A stretch of 64,000 bases of DNA from an uncultured bacterium (GTDB taxonomy: Bacteria > Planctomycetota > JAJSAM01 > JAJVHW01), in assembly GCA_937996235.1 (NCBI GenBank), contig CALKVK010000012.1:62001-126000 (forward strand). Reading direction: 5' to 3'. Below, piece after piece: positions 8,213 through 16,968 of this stretch. Every line of letters starts with the position of its first letter. The stretch's first letter is position 1. Made by a program: the position numbers and the translations under genes. A model generated the notes under the pieces. The model ran no database searches. It had not been told where the DNA came from and saw only the letters and a list, made by a program, of their open reading frames with translations.

Positions 8213-9081
8213 CAGGAGCCCCACTCCGCGGCGAGTCCATCGAGCAGCCGGCGCACGTCGTCCGCACGCTCGTGCGCCGCGCGCTCCGCGATCAGGTGCG
8301 CGACGTCCGGCCGGGGCACGCGCCGCAGCGCCTCTGCCGCCGCGCGGCGCCTGCGCTCGTCCCCGTGCGTGAGCGCACCGAGCAGCCGCAGCAGCGTGCC
8401 CGGCGCGGGCGCGAGTCCGACCAGGCGGTCGGTGTCGGCCCAGACCGGACGCCCCGCCGCCTCGCGCTCCGTGGCGAGGTCCTGCAGCATGCGCGACAGC
8501 TCGGCGTTCGCGTGCTCCTCGATCCCGAGGAGCCGCGCGAGCGGCAGGTCGAGGAACGCCGCCTTCAGCACGAGGCGGTTCAGCTCGTCCGGCCCGAAGC
8601 CGGCGATGCCGCACGCGCGCGACGGCAGGTTGTGGTCGCACGCGAGCGCCTCGAAGTGCGTCGCGGTGTTCGTGCGCTGGATCTCGCCGAAGAGCCGTGC
8701 GGTCGCCGGCCCCGCGGGCAGGAGCGCCTGCGCACGGAGCACGATGGTGCGCTCCTCGTAGTCGCCGCCCTGGAAGAGCGCGACGGGGTCGGCGTCGCAC
8801 GCGCGCATGAGCTCGAGTCCGGCGGCGTCGCAGACGCGCCAGGTGTCGAGGTCGACGCGTGCGGCGCGGCCGTGCGTCGTGACCGCAGGTTCGTGGACGA
8901 CACCGCCGCCGAGGAGCCCGCGTCCGAGGCGTCGCGCGAGGCCCGGCAGCAGCTCCGGCAGCGCGCGGGGCCCCTCGTCGGCGACGCGGCCGAGGGCGTC
9001 CGTCCACCACGCCGCCGAGGCGCCCCCGGCGACGGCCTCGCCGAGGCGCCGCCCGATGATCGCGATCGCTCCGTCCGCCAT
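8212..9081 (-). CDS. eboA: EboA-domain protein
   Basis: A 289-aa soluble, mostly helical protein. The hallmarks of the EboA family are visible: RTNTATHFEALACDHNLP, then ELNRLVLKAAFLDLPLARLLGIEEHANAEL, split here as RLVLKAAFLDLP and LARLLGIEEHANAEL, then the AGRPVWADTDRLVG segment. EboA was named from a conserved cluster found in scytonemin-producing cyanobacteria and in many unrelated bacteria; its biochemical role is not established and metabolite traffic has been proposed. The start is ATG 9081 with GGAG nine bases upstream. It is coupled to the TatD-like gene downstream. The UbiA-like prenyltransferase, isomerase and phosphatase usually found in full ebo clusters are absent from this window. 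Confidence 0.82.
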   Translation of the reverse strand: MADGAIAIIGRRLGEAVAGGASAAWWTDALGRVADEGPRALPELLPGLARRLGRGLLGGGVVHEPAVTTHGRAARVDLDTWRVCDAAGLELMRACDADPVALFQGGDYEERTIVLRAQALLPAGPATARLFGEIQRTNTATHFEALACDHNLPSRACGIAGFGPDELNRLVLKAAFLDLPLARLLGIEEHANAELSRMLQDLATEREAAGRPVWADTDRLVGLAPAPGTLLRLLGALTHGDERRRRAAAEALRRVPRPDVAHLIAERAAHERADDVRRLLDGLAAEWGS

Positions 9082-9212
9082 GCGCTGTCTCCGCCGCGAT
9101 GGTCGCCGTTTTCCGGGTCAACGCACGGGAACACCGGGGGTTCGCGCGGCGCCCCGTGCGGGGCCGCCGCCGGATTCCGCGAACGCTCCCGCGCCTCGTC
9201 CGTCGTGAGGGC

Positions 9213-9584
9213 ATGCGCACACTCCCCCTCGTCGTCGCCGCCGCGCTCGCGTGCGCCGGCTGCTGCAGTTCCACCCCCCGGGCCGAGGCCCCTCCTGCGC
9301 CGTCGGGGCAGCCCGCGGCGGTGCGGGTGCCCCACGTCGAGCTGCGCGGCTACGAGATCGTGCTGCGCGGCCTCGGGGCGTCGCCGCCCGCCGTGCCCGC
9401 CGCACGCGTCCCCGTCTCCGACCCGCACCTCGCGCGTCCGTTCCTCGAGGGCATCGGGGGCTGCGTGCTCGACCGCCCGGAGATCCCGACCATCCTGATC
9501 CCGAGCGTCTTCGTGCGCGAGGTCGGGACGCCGTTCGAGGTCGTCGTCGTCCCGCCGCCCGCGGAGCCGCGCGGGAACGACTGA
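9213..9584 (+). CDS. Small predicted lipoprotein, function unknown
   Basis: 123 aa. MRTLPLVVAAALACAGCCSS is a short signal peptide with Cys residues in lipobox position (ALAC or CAGC), so lipid anchoring outside the cytoplasmic membrane is likely. The mature part is Pro/Val-rich with no motif I recognise. The frame opens earlier at 9099, but the signal peptide makes ATG 9213 the sensible start, with GTGAGG just upstream. It is divergent from eboA and ends 3 bp from the stop of the FAD/Fe-S dehydrogenase on the other strand. Confidence 0.65.
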   Translation: MRTLPLVVAAALACAGCCSSTPRAEAPPAPSGQPAAVRVPHVELRGYEIVLRGLGASPPAVPAARVPVSDPHLARPFLEGIGGCVLDRPEIPTILIPSVFVREVGTPFEVVVVPPPAEPRGND

Positions 9585-9587
9585 GGC

Positions 9588-12401
9588 TCAGAGGCGCCGC
9601 GCGGCCTCGGCGACGAGGTACGCGAGCGAGCGGAACGGGCGCTGCGAGTGCAGCGCGAGACCGATCTCGCACGTGCGGCTGGTCGAGTAGCCCTCGCGGC
9701 ACTCCTCGGGCAGTGCGAGGCCGAGCTCGCGCAGGGCCGCGGCCGGCAGCTCGGGCACGTGGAAGCCGCGGTCGCCGGCCCACCCGCAGCACTGTCCGGC
9801 GTGCGGCTCGACGACGCGCTGCGCGCAGATCCGCGCGACGGCACGCGCCGCGTCGGCGACGCCGTTCCGCACGGTGCTGCAGGGCGCGTGGAGCACGACG
9901 GTCCGCGCGACCGGGCGCACCTCGACGTGCGGCAGCACCTCTTCGTGCAGCCATTCCGGGAGGTCGAGCACGCGCAGGTTCGAGGCGCGCAGGCGCTCGG
10001 CGCACGGGCTCGCGTCCACGACGACCGGCACGAGGCCGTCCTTCGACGCCGCCGCGAGCGCCGCGACCGCGCGGTCGCGGGCGCGGTCCGCCAGCTCGGT
10101 GGCGCCCTTGCTCTCGAAGACGAGGCCGCAGCACAGGCTGTCCGCGCGCTTCGGCCGCGCGAGCGGCAGGTCGGCGGCGCGCGCGAGGTCGGCGATCACG
10201 TGGTCGAGCGGCGGCAGGGCGGTGTCGCCGGGGCCGGCGCCGAAGATGCGCGTCGTGCAGCACGCGAAGTGGACCGCGCGCGGCGTGCCCGCGGCGAGCG
10301 GCGGCGGCGCGCGCCCCGGCCGCGGCGCCCACGCGCCCCAGACCGGGAAGCGCCCGCGCGTGCGCGCGTTCAGCGCACGCGTCCACTGCTCGACGCGCCG
10401 CGCACCGACGATTCCGGCGCCGAAGCGCGCCGTGCGCAGCGCCAGCCGCGCGGTGCCGCACGCGAGCCCGAACTGCGCCGCGGCGAGACGCAGGACGCGC
10501 GGCGGCTCGCGGCTCGCGCGGAGCGCCTTGACGCTCGCGCCCGTGTCGATCCCGACGGGGCACGCCACCGCGCACAGCCCGTCGGTCGCACAGGTCGCGT
10601 CGCCCGGATAGCCGAACGCCGCGCCGAGCGCGTCGGCGCCCGCGGTGTCGCCCGCCGCGCGGCGCCGGCCGGTCTCGCGCAGCACCGCGATGCGCTGGCG
10701 CGGGGTCAGGGTGACGTCGCGCGACGGGCACGCGCGCTCGCAGAAGCCGCACTCGACGCACGCGTCGAGGCGCCGGTCCACGCTCGGCAGCGTCTTCAGG
10801 TGCCGCAGGTGCGCGCGCGCGTCGCGCGTGAGCACGACGCCGGGGGCGAGCAGCTCGTCCGGGTCGAACGCGCGCTTCACCTGCCACATCAGCTCCCACG
10901 CCTCGTAGCCCCACTCCTGCGCGACGTAGGACGTCATGTTCCGGCCCGTGCCGTGCTCGCCCTTGAGCGAGCCGCCGTGCACGTTCACGACGACGTTCGC
11001 GAGCGCGTCGAGGAGCTTCGCGTAGCGCCGCACCTCGACCTCCGAGCCGAGCCGCGCGGCGAGGACGAAGTGCAGGTTGCCCGTGAGCGCGTGGCCGAAG
11101 AGCACCGCGTCGCCGTGCCCGTGCTCGCGCAGCACGTTGCGCACGTCGCGCGCGCACGCGCTCAGTGCGGCGACGGGCACCGCGACGTCCTCGATGATCG
11201 CGACCGTGCCCGGCTGCCGCGCGGCGCCCACGGCCGGGTAGAGCCCGCGCCGCACCTGCCACAGCGACGCGTACGCGGGCTCCGTGCGCTCGTGGAACAC
11301 CGGGTCGGCGAGCGGCCCGACCGCCGCCAGCGCGGACGTCAGCCGCTCGGTCAGGAGCCCGAGCGCGCGCGGGTCGTCGGCACGCGTCTCGACGAGCAGC
11401 GCCGCCGCGTCCCCCGGCGCGTCGGCGATCCAGACCGGCACGCCGGGCGCGCCGGCGACGGCGCGCAGCGCCGCGCGGTCGATCAGCTCGACGGCCGAGA
11501 CGGGCGCGTTCGCGAGGCCCGACGCGACGCGGCACGCGGTCGCGAGGTCGGGGTACAGCACGAGCGCGCAGGCGGCGCAGCGCGGGTCGGGCACCGTCGC
11601 GAGCGTCACCTCCGAGACGAACGCGAGCGTGCCCTCGGAGCCGACGAGCAGGTGCGCGAGGATCTCGAACGGGTCGGCGAAGTCGACGAACGCGTTCAGG
11701 CCGTAGCCGATCGTGTTCTTGATCGCGTGCTTGCGGCGGATGCGCTCGACCAGCGCCTCGTCGCCGCGCACCCGGCGCCCGAGATCGGCGAGCGCGTCGA
11801 GCAGCTCGCCGCGCGACCGGCGGAACGCGGCGCGGCTGCCCGCGTCGCGCGTGTCGAGCACGGACCCGTCGGCGAGCACCGCGCGCACGCCGCGCAGCGT
11901 GTGGTAGGCGTTCTGTTCCACGCGGCAGCACATGCCGCTCGCGTTGTTCGCCACGATGCCGCCGATGCGCGCGGCGGCGAGCGACGCCGGGTCGGGCCCG
12001 ATGCGCCGCTGCAGCGGGGCGAGCGCGGCGTTGACCTCGGCGCCGGTCAGGCCCGCGCCCGCGGCGACGTTGCGGCCGCCGTCGAGCACCTCGAGGCGGC
12101 GGAACGCGCGCCGCCCGGCGACGACGAGCACGGAGTCGGTGACGGCCTGTCCCGAGAGGCTCGTGCCCGCCGCGCGGAACGTGACGGACGTGCGGTGGCG
12201 GCGCGCTGCCGCGAGCGTCGTCGCGACCTCGTGCTCGTCCTCCACGTGCACGACGACCCGCGGGACCATGCGGTACATCGACGCGTCGCACGCGAACGCG
12301 ACGCGCGTGAGGTCGTCGGTGGCGACGCGGCCCGGAGGCAGCGCCGCCGCGACCTCGGCGGCGAAGCTCGCGTAGCGCGCGTCGGCGAGTTGCGTGCTCA
12401 C
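9588..12401 (-). CDS. FAD-linked oxidase / iron-sulfur / CCG-domain fusion, D-lactate or glycolate dehydrogenase type
   Basis: About 937 aa. The N-terminal half is a PCMH/VAO-type FAD domain (FRAAGTSLSGQAVTDSV, IVANNASGMCCRVEQN, KNTIGYGLNAF, LLVGSEGTLAFVSEVTL) followed by the FAD-oxidase C-terminal region (FGHALTGNLHF, GSLKGEHGTGRN). The C-terminal half has two ferredoxin motifs (CVECGFCERACPS; CATDGLCAVACPVG) and two cysteine-rich CCG domains (FACCTTR; QCCGWAGDRG). This is the layout of the large fused D-lactate dehydrogenases, a GlcD-GlcF style fusion that passes electrons from a 2-hydroxyacid to the membrane chain. It lies 64 bp downstream of lutC on the same strand, fitting a lactate-oxidation locus. 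The start is uncertain: GTG 12401 fits family N-termini, but its GGAGGG is very close; GTG 12455 is an alternative. Confidence 0.88.
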   Translation of the reverse strand: MSTQLADARYASFAAEVAAALPPGRVATDDLTRVAFACDASMYRMVPRVVVHVEDEHEVATTLAAARRHRTSVTFRAAGTSLSGQAVTDSVLVVAGRRAFRRLEVLDGGRNVAAGAGLTGAEVNAALAPLQRRIGPDPASLAAARIGGIVANNASGMCCRVEQNAYHTLRGVRAVLADGSVLDTRDAGSRAAFRRSRGELLDALADLGRRVRGDEALVERIRRKHAIKNTIGYGLNAFVDFADPFEILAHLLVGSEGTLAFVSEVTLATVPDPRCAACALVLYPDLATACRVASGLANAPVSAVELIDRAALRAVAGAPGVPVWIADAPGDAAALLVETRADDPRALGLLTERLTSALAAVGPLADPVFHERTEPAYASLWQVRRGLYPAVGAARQPGTVAIIEDVAVPVAALSACARDVRNVLREHGHGDAVLFGHALTGNLHFVLAARLGSEVEVRRYAKLLDALANVVVNVHGGSLKGEHGTGRNMTSYVAQEWGYEAWELMWQVKRAFDPDELLAPGVVLTRDARAHLRHLKTLPSVDRRLDACVECGFCERACPSRDVTLTPRQRIAVLRETGRRRAAGDTAGADALGAAFGYPGDATCATDGLCAVACPVGIDTGASVKALRASREPPRVLRLAAAQFGLACGTARLALRTARFGAGIVGARRVEQWTRALNARTRGRFPVWGAWAPRPGRAPPPLAAGTPRAVHFACCTTRIFGAGPGDTALPPLDHVIADLARAADLPLARPKRADSLCCGLVFESKGATELADRARDRAVAALAAASKDGLVPVVVDASPCAERLRASNLRVLDLPEWLHEEVLPHVEVRPVARTVVLHAPCSTVRNGVADAARAVARICAQRVVEPHAGQCCGWAGDRGFHVPELPAAALRELGLALPEECREGYSTSRTCEIGLALHSQRPFRSLAYLVAEAARRL

Positions 12402-12465
12402 GTCCCTCCGCCTCCGGGCGCACCACCGCGCCCGCTCCGGTCCCGCTCCGCGCACCCCCTCCGCG

Positions 12466-13086
12466 TCACGGCACCTGCAGGCACGCTTGTACCCCGGGAC
12501 CGTGCACTCCGCGAACGAGGATGCCCTCGACGTCCGCGGTCCGCGAAGGACCCGTGACGAGCACGACGTTCGGGTCGTCCGCGAGCGCGTCGAGGGCGTC
12601 CGAGAGCTGCACGTACACGTCGGCGCGGCGCAGCACGGCGACGTGCACCCACGGCGCGACCGCGGCGAGGCGCGCCGGCGTCACGGCGTCGGTCAGCACG
12701 AGCGAGCCCGTCTCCACGATCGCCGCCGCCGCGCGCGTGACGCCGAACTCGAACGCCGCCACGTCCTCGCGCGGGCAAGCGGTCGCGAGCTCGAAGCGCG
12801 CGGCGAGGAGCGCGAGCAGGTCGGCGGGGAGCGCGGGGTCCGCGTAGCCGCGGCGCACGCCCTCGCGCTCGAGCAGCGCGACGAGCGCGAGGGCGTCCGC
12901 GAGCACCTCGGTGCCGGCGGCGCGCAGCGCGTCGTCGAGCGCCTCCGCGCCGCGCGCTGCGAACGCGCCGGTGGCCGACGCCGCCGGCGCCCACACGGGT
13001 GCCGCGACGCGCCCGCGGCGCCGTGCCGTCGCGGCGCGCACGGCGGCCAGCACGCGCGCCCGGTCGTCGGCGGTCGGCGCGCTCAT
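12466..13086 (-). CDS. lutC: LutC-type LUD-domain lactate utilisation protein
   Basis: A 206-aa LUD-domain protein. The segment AAAAIVETGSLVLTDAVTPARLA is the family core, shown here as its two halves AIVETGSLVLTD and AVTPARLAAVAP, and a C-terminal TGPSRTADVEGILVRGVHGP carries the SRTADIE-type signature. LutC works with LutA and LutB in oxidation of L-lactate to pyruvate. Its ATG overlaps the TGA of lutB (ATGA), so expression is coupled. Confidence 0.9.
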   Translation of the reverse strand: MSAPTADDRARVLAAVRAATARRRGRVAAPVWAPAASATGAFAARGAEALDDALRAAGTEVLADALALVALLEREGVRRGYADPALPADLLALLAARFELATACPREDVAAFEFGVTRAAAAIVETGSLVLTDAVTPARLAAVAPWVHVAVLRRADVYVQLSDALDALADDPNVVLVTGPSRTADVEGILVRGVHGPGVQACLQVP

Positions 13087-14459
13087 CGCGCGTCCCCCCG
13101 CCGCCGCCACCAGTCGCGGAACGCGCCGCCGCGCCACGCGGGCAGCGTGCGCTCGCCGAGCCACGCGCGGAGCAGCGGGTGCGGCGCGAGCGCGTCGGGC
13201 ACGGCGTTCAGCAGCCGCGCGGCACGGAGCGCCGCGCGCCAGGCGCGCGGGCGCGTCGCCAGCGCCTCCCACGCCGCGAGCGACGGGCCGGGCGCCGTGC
13301 CCTCGGCGACGCCCCGCGCGCGCTCCGCGGCGATGAGCTCCGGCAGCGGGATCGCGACCGGGCACACGTCGGCGCACGCGCCGCAGAGCGACGACGCGCT
13401 CGCCGTGGCGGCGGCCGACGCGCCGGCCAGGTGCGGCGCGAGCACGGCGCCGAGCGGGCCGGGATACGTGCCCGGGTACGCGTGGCCGGTGGCCGCGCGG
13501 TACACCGGGCAGACGTTCATGCACGCGCCGCAGCGGATGCAGCGCAGCACGTCGCGCGCCTCCGACGCGAGCAGCGCGCTGCGTCCGGCGTCGAGCAGGA
13601 CGACGTGCAGCTCGGACGCGCCGTCCGCACGCCCCGGCGCGCGCGGCCCCTGGACGAGCTCCACGTACGACGTGAACGCCTGCCCCGTCGCGGAGCGCGC
13701 GAGCACGTTCAGGAGCACCGCGAGGTCGCGGTCGCGCGGCACCAGCTTCTCGATGCCGACGACGGCCACGTGCACGCGCGCGGCCCCGAGCCCGAAGCGC
13801 GAGTTGCCCTCGTTCGTGACGATGACGATCCGCCCGCTCTCGGCGACCAGGAAGTTCGCGCCCGAGACGGCGCCCCCGGCGCGCAGGAACTCGCCGCGCA
13901 GGTGCATGCGCGCCCGGCGCGTGATCTCCTCGGGGCGATCGTCGTACGGGCCGAGCCCGCGGCGCTCGAAGGCGCGGGCGATGCGCGCGCGGTCCATGTG
14001 GATGACGGGCTTGACGACGTGGCTCGGCCGGTCGCCCTCGATCTGCACCAGGAACTCGCCGAGGTCCGTCTCCACCGGTGTGATGCCGTGCGCCGCGAGG
14101 TGCGCCGCGAGCCCGATCTCCTCGGTCGCCATGCTCTTGCTCTTCGCGACGTGCGTGACGCCGCGCTCGGCGAACACGCGCCGCACGACGTCGCGCGCCG
14201 CGCCCGCGTCGGCGGCCCAGTGCACGTGCGCGCCGTGCGCGGTCAGCCGCTCCTCCGCGCGCTCGAGCAGCTCGGGCAGGTGGTCGAGCGCGTGCGCGCG
14301 GATGCGTGCCGCGAGGTCGCGCAGCGCGGCGGGGTCGGGCACGTCGCGCGCGAACGCCGCCTCGCGCGCGGCGGCCGTGGCGGCGCTGCTCGCGCGGACC
14401 GCCGCGCGCACCGCGGGCGCGACGCGCGCCGCGAACACGTCCACGTCGAGCGGTCTCAC
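13083..14459 (-). CDS. lutB: LutB-type iron-sulfur lactate utilisation protein
   Basis: 458 aa. An N-terminal LUD-like region (VAKSKSMATEEIGL; FLVAESGRIVIVTNEGN) is followed by two 4Fe-4S ferredoxin motifs (CIRCGACMNVCPVY and CGACADVCPVAIPL) and a helical tail with WRGGAFRDWW near the C-terminus, which matches LutB/YkgF. It forms the electron-transfer core of the LutABC L-lactate oxidation complex. The GTG start at 14459 overlaps the lutA stop (GTGA); its stop overlaps the lutC ATG. Confidence 0.92.
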   Translation of the reverse strand: MRPLDVDVFAARVAPAVRAAVRASSAATAAAREAAFARDVPDPAALRDLAARIRAHALDHLPELLERAEERLTAHGAHVHWAADAGAARDVVRRVFAERGVTHVAKSKSMATEEIGLAAHLAAHGITPVETDLGEFLVQIEGDRPSHVVKPVIHMDRARIARAFERRGLGPYDDRPEEITRRARMHLRGEFLRAGGAVSGANFLVAESGRIVIVTNEGNSRFGLGAARVHVAVVGIEKLVPRDRDLAVLLNVLARSATGQAFTSYVELVQGPRAPGRADGASELHVVLLDAGRSALLASEARDVLRCIRCGACMNVCPVYRAATGHAYPGTYPGPLGAVLAPHLAGASAAATASASSLCGACADVCPVAIPLPELIAAERARGVAEGTAPGPSLAAWEALATRPRAWRAALRAARLLNAVPDALAPHPLLRAWLGERTLPAWRGGAFRDWWRRRGDAR

Positions 14460-15193
14460 GCCGTCCCCGCGAGCGAGTCGCGCAGGAGCTCCGCGACGTG
14501 CCGCGCCGCGAGCGGCCGCCCGGCGCGTGCCGCCAGTCCGCGCAGGTGCAGCAGGCAGCTCAGGTCGGGCGAGACGACGACGTCCGGCGCGCCGCCCACG
14601 AGGTCCTCGGTCCGCAGCACGCCGAGCGTGCGCGAGAGGTGCGGGTGCGTCACCGAGAACACGCCGCCGAAGCCGCAGCACGCCTCGCTCTCGGCCACGG
14701 GCACGAGCGTCACGCCGTCGATCGAGCCGACGAGCCGCTCGACCGCCTGCCACGTGCCGCCGCCGCGCGCGTGGCACGGACGGTGCACGGCGACGCGCGC
14801 GCGGAGCCGCCCCGGCCACGCGCCGCCGGTGCGCTGCGCGACGAACTCGCACAGCTCGTGGACGCGCGCCGCGAGCGCGGCCGCGGCGGCGCGCTCGGCC
14901 GAGCCCTCGTCGAAGAGCGCCGGCGCGTGCCGCAGGAACGCGACGCACGACGCCGCCGGCGCGACGACCGGCACGTCCTCGCCGAACGTCGCGAGCGCGT
15001 GCCGCACGACGGCGCGCGCCGCCGCGAGGTCGCCGGCCGTGTACGCGGGCTGGCCGCAGCACGTCTGGTCGGCCGGGAACGCGACCTCGCACCCGGCGTG
15101 TTCGAGCACCTCGACGGCGGCGCGTGCGACGCCGTCCTCGAACGCGTCGCAGAGGCAGGTCAGGAGCAGCGCGACGCGCGTCGGCTGCGCCAC
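14456..15193 (-). CDS. lutA: LutA-type CCG-domain lactate utilisation protein
   Basis: 245 aa with two cysteine-rich CCG domains: ADQTCCGQPAYTAGD in the first half and SEACCGFGGVFSV in the second, each preceded by the upstream Cys expected for a non-cubane iron-sulfur site (LLLTCLCDAF; HRPCHARG). This is the LutA/YkgE family and the first gene of lutABC. The start is taken as GTG 15193, eight bases after the upstream secreted-protein gene; no clear Shine-Dalgarno is visible, which suggests coupling to that gene. Confidence 0.88.
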   Translation of the reverse strand: MAQPTRVALLLTCLCDAFEDGVARAAVEVLEHAGCEVAFPADQTCCGQPAYTAGDLAAARAVVRHALATFGEDVPVVAPAASCVAFLRHAPALFDEGSAERAAAAALAARVHELCEFVAQRTGGAWPGRLRARVAVHRPCHARGGGTWQAVERLVGSIDGVTLVPVAESEACCGFGGVFSVTHPHLSRTLGVLRTEDLVGGAPDVVVSPDLSCLLHLRGLAARAGRPLAARHVAELLRDSLAGTA

Positions 15194-15200
15194 GTCGTGA

Positions 15201-15950
15201 CTACTTGTCGTCCTTCTTGCGGCCGTCGCCGTGGTGGCCGCCGCGCTCGCGCCCGTCGCCGTCCTTCCCGGGGCCGCCGGGCGTCTCGCCGTCCTCGGAC
15301 TCGTCGATCGTGAACTTGCCGAGCCGCGCGAGCACGCGGATGCGGCGGTCGGCGAACTGCGCCTCGATGCGCACGAGGTCCGCGTCGCGACGCGCCTTGA
15401 TGCGCTCGCGGCGCCGGTCCACGTCGCGCTGCGACTCGCCCTCCTGCGGGTTCGCGTTGAACGCCGCGAGCTCCTGCTCGTACTCGGTGTTGCGCGCCGC
15501 GACGCGCGTCGCGCGCTGCGCGTCGAGGCGCTCGATCTGCTCGGCCGCGGGGCCGAGCTTCCCACCGTCGCGCGCGCGCTTCCGGACCTGGTTCGCGCGG
15601 CGGTCGGCCGCGTCGCGGTGGATGCGGACGAGCTTCGCGTCGCGCTCGCCCTCGAGCTCCTCGCGCTTCTCGGTGAACTTCTCCGGCCGCCCCTTGGCGT
15701 CCATCGACGCGCGCAGCGCCACGAGGTCCTTCTCGAACTGCGCGTGCACGGCCGCCTCGGCCGCGCGGCGCTCCTCCTCGATGCGCGCGAAGTCGTTCTG
15801 CGACTCCTCCTCGGCCGCGTCCACGGCCGGGGCGGGCGCCGCCGGCTTCTCGCGGTCCTTGTCGCGCCCGCCGCGCTCCTGCGCCCGCGCGGGAGCGCCC
15901 AGCGCCGCCGCCGCCAGCGCGGCGGCGAGCAGTGTCCGTCCGTGTCGCAT
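15201..15950 (-). CDS. Secreted, highly charged coiled-coil protein
   Basis: 249 aa. A signal peptide (MRHGRTLLAAALAAAALGAPARA) is followed by a Lys/Glu/Arg-rich region with heptad-like spacing between about residues 50 and 215, and a disordered Gly/Asp/Lys tail (GGPGKDGDGRERGGHHGDGR). There is no catalytic motif. It is likely a periplasmic elongated helical protein; its partner is unknown. GAGGAG nine bases upstream supports ATG 15950. It ends eight bases before lutA on the same strand and is therefore likely cotranscribed with the lactate genes, though a functional link is not evident. Confidence 0.7.
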   Translation of the reverse strand: MRHGRTLLAAALAAAALGAPARAQERGGRDKDREKPAAPAPAVDAAEEESQNDFARIEEERRAAEAAVHAQFEKDLVALRASMDAKGRPEKFTEKREELEGERDAKLVRIHRDAADRRANQVRKRARDGGKLGPAAEQIERLDAQRATRVAARNTEYEQELAAFNANPQEGESQRDVDRRRERIKARRDADLVRIEAQFADRRIRVLARLGKFTIDESEDGETPGGPGKDGDGRERGGHHGDGRKKDDK

Positions 15951-15985
15951 CCTGCAACTCCTCGCGGGACGTACCCGCGCCGCCG

Positions 15986-16849
15986 TCAGACCCCCACCTC
16001 GAGCGGCCGCGTCTCGACGGCGCGCTCCTCGTCCACCAGAACGATGTGGTTGACCGGCACGGCCTCCCAGCCGGCGTCGTCCGAGAGCTTCTCCGAGCAC
16101 ACCATCACGCTCGACTTGCCGTGGCCGGAATCCATCATGCGGCACACGCCGTTCTCGCAGATGTACTGCCGGCCCTTGCGCACGTACAGGCTGAGCGCGT
16201 GCTCCGCGGGGCCGTCCGTGAACTTGATCGCGACGAGCCGCACGCCGTCCGTGACCGAGACGTTCAGATACGAGACGTCGCCCGTGCCGTGCTGCTTCTG
16301 GAGCGCCACGACCGAGCGCACGGCGTCCTCGAGCGCGCGCGCCATCGCGTCGCCGCGCTGCAGCTCGGAGTACTTGCCGAGGTTCGCGACGAACAGCGCG
16401 AAGAGGTGCTCGGAGTCCGTCGAGCCCTCGATCATGTCGTACGCCTCGTCGGAGAGCTCGCGCCGCAGCGGGCGGCGCAGCTTCGCGAAGTCGCCGATGT
16501 GGCCGTTGTGCATGAAGCAGTAGCGGCCCCACGAGAACGGGTGGCAGTTCGTCTCGAGCACCTGCATGCCGGGCGACGCCGCGCGCACGTGGGCGAGGAT
16601 CGTCTCGCTCTCGACGACGCGCGCGAGGCGCATCAGGTTCTTGTTGCTCCACGCGGGCGTGACGGAGCGGAACACGGCCGGCTCCGCGGCGACGGACGGC
16701 GCGTACCAGCCGATGCCGAAGCCGTCGCCGTTCAGGCGCTCCTCGAACTCCTCCGCGTTGATGCTCTGGTTGATGAGCGAGTTGCGCGGCAGGAAGATCA
16801 GCGACTCCAGCGTGATCGGCTGGCCCACGTAGGCGACGAAGCGGCACAT
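15986..16849 (-). CDS. Class II glutamine amidotransferase (YafJ-like)
   Basis: 287 aa. The N-terminal nucleophile is Cys2 (MCRFVAYVG, exposed after removal of Met). Other Ntn-amidotransferase features are LNGDGFGIGWY, the oxyanion-region NGHIGDF and the TDSEHLF segment. Such stand-alone domains hydrolyse glutamine or a related amide bond (YafJ/DUG3/EgtC group); the acceptor reaction is not predictable. GGAGGTGT just upstream of ATG 16849 is a good ribosome site. It lies 35 bp upstream of the charged secreted protein on the same strand. Confidence 0.88.
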   Translation of the reverse strand: MCRFVAYVGQPITLESLIFLPRNSLINQSINAEEFEERLNGDGFGIGWYAPSVAAEPAVFRSVTPAWSNKNLMRLARVVESETILAHVRAASPGMQVLETNCHPFSWGRYCFMHNGHIGDFAKLRRPLRRELSDEAYDMIEGSTDSEHLFALFVANLGKYSELQRGDAMARALEDAVRSVVALQKQHGTGDVSYLNVSVTDGVRLVAIKFTDGPAEHALSLYVRKGRQYICENGVCRMMDSGHGKSSVMVCSEKLSDDAGWEAVPVNHIVLVDEERAVETRPLEVGV

Positions 16850-16968
16850 GCGACACCTCCAGGGGACGCCGGCCGCCTGTCCCGCCGGCCCGGCTGTCCC
16901 GCTGGGGCGGCGATGCTACGCGGTGCCGGTGCGCGTGGGAACGGGCTGCGTGACCGCGGTCTCGCAGA

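Noticed and set aside
12394..16053. A 1219-codon plus-strand frame antisense to the lut genes
   Set aside because: No recognisable domain, low-complexity Arg/Ser/Pro composition, and the minus-strand genes here have clear motifs and overlapping starts and stops.
16850..16968. Riboswitch or terminator upstream of the glutamine amidotransferase
   Set aside because: Only short GC-rich inverted repeats of the kind found everywhere at this base composition; no conserved riboswitch core.
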